Positions 1 through 5,042 of a stretch of 5,531 bases of DNA are shown here, piece after piece. The number at the start of each line of letters is the position of its first letter. Within the stretch, counting starts at the first letter, position 1. The notes beneath the pieces are model-generated. The model saw only the letters and a program-made list of their open reading frames with translations. It did no database searches and was not told the origin of the DNA. The stretch spans positions 1 through 5,531 of the forward strand of contig JBIJBY010000085.1 in assembly GCA_044344975.1 (NCBI GenBank). The letters run 5' to 3'. A program made the translations under genes and the position numbers. This stretch comes from IMCC26077 sp044344975 (GTDB taxonomy: Bacteria > Actinomycetota > Actinomycetes > Nanopelagicales > Nanopelagicaceae).

Positions 1-519
1 CGCCTGGTTGGTATTTCCCCCACCGCTTGTGATTGTGACGCGCCTCCATTGATCTGTCGCAGCACCAGTGATTGACGCTTCATCAGTGACAGTCACTGAA
101 GTTCTCACTAGATAAAGAAATCCAAGCTCAGTGGAGGTTACTGTGCCATTCTGTGTCGATCGTAAAGAAATTGAAGTCCCAGATGTTGTGGTGATCTGTG
201 GCGTTGGTGCAGTTGCATCGATAGTGATGTTATTCAGTGAAGTAGAAGTAGTCGTTGAACTTCCCAGAGTTTGCACCACGCGCGCGTAGTAACTGCCTGA
301 AGGGACAGGCGTTGCTCCAGTTGGGGCAATCGAGCAGGAGCCTGTAGTAGCTGTGGCGATAAATGTGCAGCTGCCAACTAATGCACCCGTGGAGGTATTT
401 CTTAGTTCGATAGTTACCGTTGCATTTGGAGTGAGATTTGCTGCGCTAAATTCTGGCGTTTGGTCAGCTGTGACGTTATCTGAATTTGAGGTACCAGAAT
501 CTGAACTAGCAACAAGATC
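1..519 (-). other. Ig-like modules of the exported protein (second one partial)
   Basis: Residues 435-537 look like a bacterial Ig-like domain of the type repeated in very large adhesins. It starts DLVASSDSGTSNSDNVTADQTPEFS, continues with alternating strands (VTIELRNTSTGALVG, SYYARVVQTLG) and ends LNNITIDATAPT, the usual linker to the next module. Two cysteines (C485 and C495) flank a central loop and could form a disulfide. A second module starts near residue 540 and contains GFLYLVRTSVTVTDEASITGA. From memory this resembles a module found in tandem in planktonic bacterial surface proteins. The window ends inside it, so more repeats probably follow beyond base 1. Confidence 0.65.
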
Positions 520-1821
520 AGGTGCATTAGCGGTTGAGTTCCACACCGCATAAAGTGTTGTTGCGCCATTTGCGGGATAATTTGTGGCTCCTGCGGCATA
601 CGAGGTTCCACTGCCATCTGCTGCGGTATTCCATCCGCCAAAAGTGAATCCTGTTTTTGCAAGAGATCCGGAGTTTGTGGCAAGAGTTGTGCTTGCGTTA
701 GTTCTCGTTGCAGTTGTTGCGGCGGGAACAGTTCCGCTGGTATTACCATTTCCGTTATACGTGATGACAGAGTTCCATTGCGCATATAGCGTTGTGGAGC
801 CAGTTGAAGTATAGGTTGCCAACCCTGCGGCATAACTTGTACCACTGCCATTAGCTGCGGTATTCCACCCTGCAAAAACAAAGCCAGTCTTAACTAGAGT
901 GCCAACATTGGTGCGTAAAGAGGTATTTGCCGCAGTACCAATTGCTGTGGTGTCGGCTGGTTCGGTGCCGCCCGTATTTCCATTTCCATCGTACGAAATA
1001 ACGCTATTCCACTGAGCAAATAGCGTTGTGGAATTCACGAAATTGACAGCTGCTCCAGTGCTATACGAAGTTCCACTACCGTTTGCCAGGGTATTCCACC
1101 CGGCAAAAGTGAACCCTGTTCGAGATCCGGTGTAGCTCGATGACAAAGTAAAGGGCGTGAAGGAAAGCTGTGTTACTGCTGTCGGAGCGGTGCCACTGCC
1201 TGAGTTCACGTTATAGGTAAGCGTGACTGAGTCATAGGCTTTACAAACTCCATAAAGAGAGTCGAGCCAGGCGCCGGTCCATTTACCCATACCCATCAAA
1301 ATCGAATTCGCTGCGCAGGGGCGGTCGGTGGGCGAGGAGACGGTCGCTGAATACTGGGCGGTCTGATTTAACCCAGGTGGGGTATTGCAGATCAGGGCAA
1401 AGTTGCTCCATCCCTGATGCCTTACACCGGTTGCGACAGTGCCGGCTGGGCAGAAAGATACGTTTGCTCCGCTCGTATTGTTGTACACCGTAACTTGCGT
1501 GGAATTACTTGTTGTTGATTGATCAGCTGGGATTGTCCCATCATCATTTAGCGTGCGACAGTAAATTGAATAAGGCGCTGAAGCGCTTGTGCTACCTGAC
1601 CAACGAAAGCCAACAACGACAGCATCCGCCGGACAGGAAGACCAACCAGAATCTAAACCTCCGGAAGGATTAATTAACGAAGTGCTTGTTGTGGTTGCGC
1701 TTAGCAAACTTGCATTAGCGCTTGGAGCAACGAGGGAAACAATGAGCGATGCGAACGCGGCCGTAAAAAACGAAAAGAGAAAAAAACGCGAAAGTGCGCT
1801 GCTTTTCTCACCGTTAGCCAT
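1..1821 (-). CDS. Exported modular adhesin-like protein with cysteine repeats, InlB B-repeats and Ig-like modules (C-terminus beyond window)
   Basis: Reading the - strand from ATG at 1821 gives 607 codons with no stop up to the window edge. Residues 1-37 look like a Sec signal peptide: a short positively charged start, a long hydrophobic stretch, and an A-x-A site (PSANA before Ser38). Residues 38-198 hold three cysteine-framed repeats. Residues 199-427 hold three InlB-type B-repeats with the hallmark TGFxFxGWNT and TTLxAxW motifs. From about 435 there are Ig-like modules with the signature SDSGTSNSDNVTADQTPEF, followed by a second module (TAPTPQITTTSG) that is cut off. It presumably acts outside the cell in attachment or surface structure, as InlB B-repeat and Ig-repeat proteins usually do, but the ligand is unknown. 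No LPxTG motif or anchor is visible because the C-terminus is missing. The start is supported by AGGA 7 nt upstream and by the signal peptide. The frame and export are well supported; the adhesin role is inference. Confidence 0.9.
   Translation of the reverse strand, partial: MANGEKSSALSRFFLFSFFTAAFASLIVSLVAPSANASLLSATTTSTSLINPSGGLDSGWSSCPADAVVVGFRWSGSTSASAPYSIYCRTLNDDGTIPADQSTTSNSTQVTVYNNTSGANVSFCPAGTVATGVRHQGWSNFALICNTPPGLNQTAQYSATVSSPTDRPCAANSILMGMGKWTGAWLDSLYGVCKAYDSVTLTYNVNSGSGTAPTAVTQLSFTPFTLSSSYTGSRTGFTFAGWNTLANGSGTSYSTGAAVNFVNSTTLFAQWNSVISYDGNGNTGGTEPADTTAIGTAANTSLRTNVGTLVKTGFVFAGWNTAANGSGTSYAAGLATYTSTGSTTLYAQWNSVITYNGNGNTSGTVPAATTATRTNASTTLATNSGSLAKTGFTFGGWNTAADGSGTSYAAGATNYPANGATTLYAVWNSTANAPDLVASSDSGTSNSDNVTADQTPEFSAANLTPNATVTIELRNTSTGALVGSCTFIATATTGSCSIAPTGATPVPSGSYYARVVQTLGSSTTTSTSLNNITIDATAPTPQITTTSGTSISLRSTQNGTVTSTELGFLYLVRTSVTVTDEASITGAATDQWRRVTITSGGGNTNQA
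541..1227 (-). repeat. Three tandem InlB-type B-repeats (Flg_new / Listeria-Bacteroides repeat)
   Basis: Three units of about 73-77 residues follow one another: residues 199-271 (bases 1009-1227), 274-349 (775-1002) and 352-427 (541-768). Each starts with a V-T/S-Y strand and has a small-residue linker, then TGFTFAGWNT or a close variant, an xANGSGTSY or xADGSGTSY turn, and ends TTLxAxW. These are the signatures of the Flg_new (InlB B-repeat) family, a small beta-grasp-like module found in bacterial surface proteins. Units 2 and 3 are closest to each other and share the 14-base stretch TGGAATACCGCAGC. Unit 1 has diverged further and lacks the YDGNGN/YNGNGN turn. Third-position differences between copies suggest an old, protein-selected duplication. 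Confidence 0.88.
1243..1635 (-). repeat. Three cysteine-framed repeats (Cx7G...C) in the exported protein
   Basis: The six cysteines of residues 38-198 form three successive pairs: C63-C88, C124-C145 and C169-C193. Each unit opens with C-P/A-A, has a Gly exactly eight residues after the first Cys (G71, G132, G177), then hydrophobic or aromatic residues, and closes with hydrophobic-x-C. The Cx7G frame and C-P-A-x-x-x-x-x-G pattern recall motifs of dermatopontin-like and vitelline-membrane-outer-layer-I-like domains, where such units give beta folds with disulfides. That likeness is from memory and unverified. The simplest reading is one extracellular domain of three homologous units, each closed by one disulfide. 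Confidence 0.7.
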
Positions 1822-1828
1822 GAGGAAA

Positions 1829-1832
1829 TCCT
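1829..1832 (-). promoter_or_regulatory. Ribosome binding site of the exported protein
   Basis: AGGA on the - strand sits 7 nt before the ATG at 1821, an ideal Shine-Dalgarno distance. It fixes the start of the exported protein and agrees with the signal peptide beginning there. The stop codon of a possible small upstream ORF (TAG, 1833-1831) overlaps this site. Confidence 0.7.
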
Positions 1833-1914
1833 AATTATTTTGTGTCATCCACCAGCACTCACCTAAGGGAAAGCCCCACGGTTCACACGTATTTGCGCGG
1901 TTAAATACGTGCAT
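1831..1914 (-). CDS. Possible 27-residue leader ORF upstream of the exported protein
   Basis: On the - strand an ATG at 1914 opens a 27-codon frame ending in TAG at 1833-1831, 9 nt before the start of the exported protein. The product would be rich in unusual residues: three Trp, two Cys and the run ECWWM. Its stop overlaps the Shine-Dalgarno of the next gene, so translating it could influence that gene. Against it, the only upstream AGGA is just 2 nt from the ATG, which is too close for a normal ribosome binding site, and so short a frame could arise by chance. It overlaps both leader hairpins. I list it as a weak candidate only. Confidence 0.15.
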   Translation of the reverse strand: MHVFNRANTCEPWGFPLGECWWMTQNN

Positions 1915-1935
1915 TGTCCTACGAAAATCGGACTA

Positions 1936-1964
1936 ATTTTATTGAGTTTTTTTCACTTTCTCAA
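1936..1964 (-). promoter_or_regulatory. Housekeeping-sigma promoter of the exported-protein gene
   Basis: On the - strand TTGAGA (1964-1959) is followed after exactly 17 bases by TAAAAT (1941-1936), close to the TTGACA/TATAAT consensus. Transcription should begin near 1929. The -35 and spacer lie in the last codons of the ASCH-domain gene, and the -10 starts on its TAA stop codon. The exported protein can therefore be transcribed independently, though read-through from the ASCH gene is also possible because I see no terminator between them. Confidence 0.65.
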
Positions 1965-2352
1965 GCAATTCAAAATAAACCTGGACTATTGGGGTGCTGC
2001 CATCAACTTCTTCGCCAACACGATTCCAATATGCCAGATGGCTATTTCGAAAATCTTCTGCAGATAAATCTCCTTCATTTTCTGCAAGTGCAAATTCATC
2101 AGGCACTTCATTAAATGCGCACACATCAACGCGCGTAACTTTAAGCGTTGCAACATGCTTACCATCATCATCAATCAGCGCAAGTAGTTCACCCACATGT
2201 TCAACTTCTTCACCTTCAAATTCGTATTCACGAAGTAACCCTGCAGTCGCTCGTTTATTTCCGTGAATGACTAAATCAGTTAACTTTTTCCGACTGACCC
2301 CGGGGGTACCAAATTCGATGCCGCGCATGCCAGAAACCCTTGGAAAAGCCAT
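1939..2352 (-). CDS. ASCH-domain (PUA-like) protein, YhfF/COG4405 type
   Basis: The 137-residue product is about the length of a single ASCH domain. Visible features are an EFGTPGVSRKKLTDLVI start, the conserved GNKRAT (31-36, matching the family's G-x-K-x-x-T), GLLREYEFEGE, the hydrophobic strand pair ELLALIDDDGK and VATLKVTRVDV, and the acidic FNEVPDEFALAENEGDLS segment followed by HLAYW and a C-terminal PIVQVYFELL strand. ASCH domains have a PUA-like fold and are predicted to bind RNA. One family member, E. coli YqfB, hydrolyses N4-acetylcytidine. Whether this protein is an enzyme is unknown. The start at 2352 was chosen because a -10 box lies exactly 6 bases upstream, implying a leaderless message. 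An internal ATG at 2328, with AAGGG 8 nt before it, is the alternative and would remove eight residues outside the core domain. The gene is divergent from the Nif3 operon. Confidence 0.88.
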   Translation of the reverse strand: MAFPRVSGMRGIEFGTPGVSRKKLTDLVIHGNKRATAGLLREYEFEGEEVEHVGELLALIDDDGKHVATLKVTRVDVCAFNEVPDEFALAENEGDLSAEDFRNSHLAYWNRVGEEVDGSTPIVQVYFELLEKVKKTQ

Positions 2353-2358
2353 ATTTTT

Positions 2359-2364
2359 ATCGTA
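2359..2364 (-). promoter_or_regulatory. -10 box of the ASCH gene (leaderless)
   Basis: TACGAT on the - strand fits the actinobacterial TANNNT -10 pattern. Its last T is at -7 if the A of the ATG at 2352 is +1, which is the classic geometry of a leaderless transcript. No Shine-Dalgarno precedes that ATG. No good -35 is seen; the expected place overlaps bases just before the Nif3 start codon. Confidence 0.55.
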
Positions 2365-2375
2365 CTTCAACCCAG

Positions 2376-2381
2376 TAGACT
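2376..2381 (+). promoter_or_regulatory. -10 box of the Nif3 operon (leaderless)
   Basis: TAGACT fits TANNNT, and its last T is at -7 if the G of the GTG at 2388 is +1. No convincing Shine-Dalgarno precedes the GTG, so a leaderless message is the simplest explanation. The expected -35 position (about 2353-2358) is only A/T and falls right at the divergent gene's start. Confidence 0.55.
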
Positions 2382-2387
2382 GAAGAC

Positions 2388-3206
2388 GTGAAAACGGCGA
2401 CGGCACAGGATTTAGTCGAGATTCTCCATCGCCGCTACCCACCGGAAACCGCTCAAGAGTGGGATCGCGTGGGGGTAGTGCTTGGGGATTTAACTGGCCC
2501 GGCAAAGCGGGTTTATTTCGCTGTCGATGTGCTCCCGGAGACTGTGGCTGAAGCAATTGAATGGGGCGCTGATTTTTTCATCGCACATCACCCGCTCTTT
2601 CTCTTCGAATTGCATGAACCAGAACCTGGCGAAGAGCCAACTCCCATAGCGCCATGGAAAACCGAATTAGCAGCAAAATTAGAGCTTTCTGGGCTGGTTT
2701 TATTGACCCTCCACACCAACGCTGATGTTGCTAACCCAGGCGTGAGTGATGCTCTTGCGAGTGCACTTGGCTTAATTAATGTTGCCGAAATGCCAGAAGG
2801 TTTAGGGCGCATCGGTGAAGTAGTTCGGCCAGTTCCTCTTGCAAGATTTGTCGAGCAGATTTCGCGAAGTATTCCTGTTGGCGCAAATGGCGTTCGCGCA
2901 ACGGGAGATCCCAATCAATTAATAAAGCGGGTAGCGGTCTGTGGTGGTTCCGGTGATGATCGAATTGAAGTCGTGCAGGGGCTTGGAGTTGATGCCTATC
3001 TCACCGCCGACCTCAAGCATCACCGAGTTAGCGAAGCGCTCGCCGCTGGGGCTCCGGTCTTAATTGATGGCGGCCACTTTGCGACTGAATGGCCCTGGCT
3101 GGCCCAGGCAGCTCGCCTCTTGGCAGAGGACCTAGAGGAGTCCGGGTACGCTCAACCCGAGATGAAAATATCGGAGATTTCCACCGACCCATGGCGGGTG
3201 CGATGA
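2388..3206 (+). CDS. Nif3-like dinuclear metal-centre protein (YbgI/NIF3 family)
   Basis: The 272-residue product starts at GTG. It shows the family's N-terminal EWDRVGVVLGD and the metal-ligand motifs AHHPLF (H67, H68), TLHTNAD (H109, D113) and GGHFATE (H230, E234). The last matches the HxxxE pair of E. coli YbgI, so the full set of dinuclear-site ligands appears present. The family forms toroidal hexamers with two metals per subunit. It is often annotated GTP cyclohydrolase 1 type 2, but its true substrate is unsettled. The protein is near the length of E. coli YbgI (about 250) and much shorter than the mycobacterial homologue, so it lacks the inserted PII/CutA-like domain of long members. 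It is first in a + strand operon; its stop overlaps the next start in ATGA. The start agrees with the TANNNT box 6 bases upstream. Confidence 0.93.
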   Translation: MKTATAQDLVEILHRRYPPETAQEWDRVGVVLGDLTGPAKRVYFAVDVLPETVAEAIEWGADFFIAHHPLFLFELHEPEPGEEPTPIAPWKTELAAKLELSGLVLLTLHTNADVANPGVSDALASALGLINVAEMPEGLGRIGEVVRPVPLARFVEQISRSIPVGANGVRATGDPNQLIKRVAVCGGSGDDRIEVVQGLGVDAYLTADLKHHRVSEALAAGAPVLIDGGHFATEWPWLAQAARLLAEDLEESGYAQPEMKISEISTDPWRVR

Positions 3207-3943
3207 AGGCGACCCCGCTCGACCAAGAGCGGCTATTAGAGCTTCAGAAAATCGATACCCAAATCTTGCAAGGTGAGCATCGTCGAAAAACCCTGCCTGA
3301 GTTGGCAGAAATTAACCGCCTCGCGAATGAAATTTCAGAGCTTTCCAAGCAACGCGACGAACTAGCCGTCGAGCATGGCGATATCAAGAGAGAGCTCGCC
3401 AAGGCTGAGGAAGATGTAGAGCAAGTTCGAGTGCGTAAGCAAAAAGATGAGGCGCGACTTGCTTCAGGCACTGGCAGCCCAAAGGACCTTGAGAACCTCC
3501 AACATGAAGTCGCCACATTGGAACGTCGAATCGCAGCGCTAGAAGAGGTCGAACTAGAGGTCATGGTTCGCTTCGACGATGCCGGACAAGCGATTGCCGC
3601 GCTCGCCGAAAAAATCTCTGGAATTGAAAGTGAGAAAGCAGCGCTCGATGCAGTGGCGAATGTGAAATTAGATGAGATTAAAAATGAATTAACTAAATTA
3701 CAAAGCGATCGAAAAGATCTCTCCTCAACAATTGATGGAGAGTTGATTAAGTTGTACGAAAAGATTCGAAGCGACCAAGGCGGCATGGGAGCCGCTGAGA
3801 TTATTCGACGCAGGTGCACTGGCTGCCAACTCGACCTCACTGCTGCTGATGCTGCTCGTTTCGCAGCAACCGCCGCCGATGAAGTGATTCGGTGCGAAGA
3901 GTGCCGCCGAATTCTTGTGCGAAGTGCGGATTCAGGGCTCTAA
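3203..3943 (+). CDS. Coiled-coil protein with C-terminal C4 zinc ribbon (CT398/HP0958-like)
   Basis: The product has 246 residues. Residues 5-190 are almost entirely charged heptad-like helix (LLELQKIDTQI, ELSKQRDEL, LERRIAALEE, DEIKNELTKL), interrupted by the conserved hinge GTGSPKDLENLQHE at 89-102. Residues 205-234 form the zinc ribbon: C205-T-G-C208 and C231-E-E-C234. This is the zf-RING_7 (PF02591) family, known from Chlamydia CT398 and Helicobacter HP0958, an RpoN and flagellar-mRNA chaperone; actinobacterial members sit next to Nif3 and RNase H genes. Its function here is unknown; nucleic-acid or protein-partner binding is plausible. The start at 3203 overlaps the previous stop by ATGA and suits the family N-terminus; an in-frame ATG at 3191 would add only four residues. 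Translational coupling to the Nif3-like gene is likely. Confidence 0.92.
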   Translation: MKATPLDQERLLELQKIDTQILQGEHRRKTLPELAEINRLANEISELSKQRDELAVEHGDIKRELAKAEEDVEQVRVRKQKDEARLASGTGSPKDLENLQHEVATLERRIAALEEVELEVMVRFDDAGQAIAALAEKISGIESEKAALDAVANVKLDEIKNELTKLQSDRKDLSSTIDGELIKLYEKIRSDQGGMGAAEIIRRRCTGCQLDLTAADAARFAATAADEVIRCEECRRILVRSADSGL

Positions 3944-5040
3944 TGGCTCGTTTTTTGGTAGTAGAAGCCGATGGTGGCTCACGTGGAAATCCAGGTCCAG
4001 CAGGCTTCGGCGCACTTGTCCGCGATGGCAAGAGTGGTGAATTGTTACGCGAAATCGCCGAAAGCATTGGTGTGGCATCGAACAACGTTGCTGAATACAG
4101 CGGACTCATTGCAGGACTCACCGCAGCACACGAGATTGACCCCACTGCAGAGATCACAGTGCGAATGGATAGCAAACTTGTCATTGAACAAATGTCAGGG
4201 CGTTGGCAGATCAAACACCCAGATATGCGCGAGTTAGCGCTCAAGGCGCGCAATATTCATGATCGCGCGCTCATCACTTATCAATGGATTCCACGCGCCG
4301 AGAACTCCCATGCAGATTCTCTTGCTAATAAAGCCCTTGATGGGGTGGCAGTTGCGGCCATTGCTCCGAAAAAGCAGATTAATTTTCTTACCGAGCGCCT
4401 CACTGGAACCGAGAAGGCAACGACAATTTATTTTGTCCGCCACGGCACGACTGACTTCACACCGAATCGACGATTCTCCGGTGGCGATGGAAATGATCCA
4501 GCGCTCAATGCGCTTGGATTGCAGCAAGCGCAGAACGTTGCGCGTGAAATGGCAAAAATTGAACCGGAGATCCTTATCTCCTCTCCGCTGACACGCACCA
4601 TGCAAACAGCAGCAGCGATCAGTAACACCACCGGACTCTCGATTATCGAAGATGATTCGTGGATTGAAATTGCCTTTGGTAAATGGGATGGCTTGACCTT
4701 CGACGATGTGAAGCGGGAGTACCCGGAAGATGCGAAAGAGTGGCTCTCTTCCACTGCTTTTGCCCCTCCTGGTGGGGAGTCGTATGACCAAGTGGGGGAG
4801 CGAATCGACCCCGCAATTGATGCGCTCGTTGCCGCCTATCCAGAGCGAAAAATTTGCGTTGTCACACATAACGTAGTGATCAGACAGATTGTTCGATTAA
4901 CTCTCTCTGCACCAAGCCATGCGGCATTTCATATTGATATCGATCCATGCAGTATTACCACGCTCTCGGTCTGGCATCGTGATGGTCTTCGGATTTTGCG
5001 ATCATTTAGCGAGGTTGGCCATCACCGAGGTTCCGAATAG
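3943..5040 (+). CDS. Bifunctional RNase HI / histidine phosphatase (CobC-like) fusion
   Basis: The 365-residue product has two domains. Residues 1-135 are RNase HI: FLVVEADGGSRGNPGPAG with D10, E51 in NVAEYSGL, D76 in VRMDSKLV, and D125 in SHADSLAN supply the four acidic metal-binding residues that cut RNA in RNA:DNA hybrids. Residues 160-360 are a histidine-phosphatase domain: RHG at 166-168 (H167 the phosphorylated residue), SSPLTRTMQTA with R218, E242 in WIEIAFGKWDG, and H309 in VTHN. The fusion is typical of actinobacteria; the M. tuberculosis relative Rv2228c has RNase H and acid-phosphatase activity, and the domain resembles the alpha-ribazole phosphatase CobC. A short linker joins the domains (about 136-158). 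The start at 3943 shares TAATG with the previous stop and has AGGG 5 nt upstream. All key residues are present, so both activities are expected; the phosphatase substrate is uncertain. Confidence 0.95.
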   Translation: MARFLVVEADGGSRGNPGPAGFGALVRDGKSGELLREIAESIGVASNNVAEYSGLIAGLTAAHEIDPTAEITVRMDSKLVIEQMSGRWQIKHPDMRELALKARNIHDRALITYQWIPRAENSHADSLANKALDGVAVAAIAPKKQINFLTERLTGTEKATTIYFVRHGTTDFTPNRRFSGGDGNDPALNALGLQQAQNVAREMAKIEPEILISSPLTRTMQTAAAISNTTGLSIIEDDSWIEIAFGKWDGLTFDDVKREYPEDAKEWLSSTAFAPPGGESYDQVGERIDPAIDALVAAYPERKICVVTHNVVIRQIVRLTLSAPSHAAFHIDIDPCSITTLSVWHRDGLRILRSFSEVGHHRGSE

Positions 5041-5042
5041 CG

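Larger units (their letters stand above)
1822..1929 (-). promoter_or_regulatory. Structured 5' leader of the exported-protein gene
   Basis: Between the inferred transcription start near 1929 and the ATG at 1821 there are about 108 nt. They contain a perfect 9-bp inverted repeat, CACGTATTT/AAATACGTG (arms at 1903-1911 and 1886-1894, 8-nt loop). A second hairpin can be drawn at 1861-1882, with ACC pairing GGT outside and GGG pairing CCC inside around a CTTT loop. Neither is followed by a T run, so they are not intrinsic terminators. They could be a cis-regulatory RNA, a stabilising 5' structure, or (for the first) a protein operator. I do not recognise a known riboswitch class. The hairpins are seen in the sequence; regulation is inference. 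Confidence 0.5.

Noticed and set aside
414..881. 155-codon Gln-rich open frame on the - strand
   Set aside because: It is another frame of the B-repeat coding region; its repetitive low-complexity product simply reflects the repeated DNA, and the 607-codon frame has the recognisable domains.
1886..1911. Perfect 9-bp inverted repeat as an intrinsic terminator after the ASCH gene
   Set aside because: The stem is AT-rich in its inner part, and neither strand has a T run after it; it also lies downstream of a good promoter for the next gene, so a leader element is more likely.
1822..1929. Leader as a known c-di-GMP or c-di-AMP riboswitch
   Set aside because: I looked for the conserved core motifs of these classes and did not see them; the leader is also short for the c-di-AMP class.
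1589..2266. Short + strand open frames in the region left of the Nif3-like gene
   Set aside because: They lie opposite the exported-protein and ASCH genes and their products look like antisense translations with no domain features.
2353..2556. N-terminal extension of the ASCH gene to 2556
   Set aside because: It would overlap the start of the Nif3-like gene on the other strand, its sequence is unlike the family, and a -10 box lies at 2359-2364.
3244..3840. 198-codon Ser-rich open frame on the - strand
   Set aside because: It lies antisense to the coiled-coil zinc-ribbon gene and mirrors its Glu/Lys/Leu codons; no domain or ribosome binding site was seen.
3892..3942. Upstream in-frame ATG of the RNase HI/phosphatase gene
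   Set aside because: The extra residues repeat the zinc-ribbon coding region in another frame; the family begins at MARFLVVEADGG, which has AGGG 5 nt upstream.
4234..4869. 211-codon open frame on the - strand
   Set aside because: It is antisense to the RNase HI/phosphatase fusion, whose motifs are intact, and has no recognisable domain.
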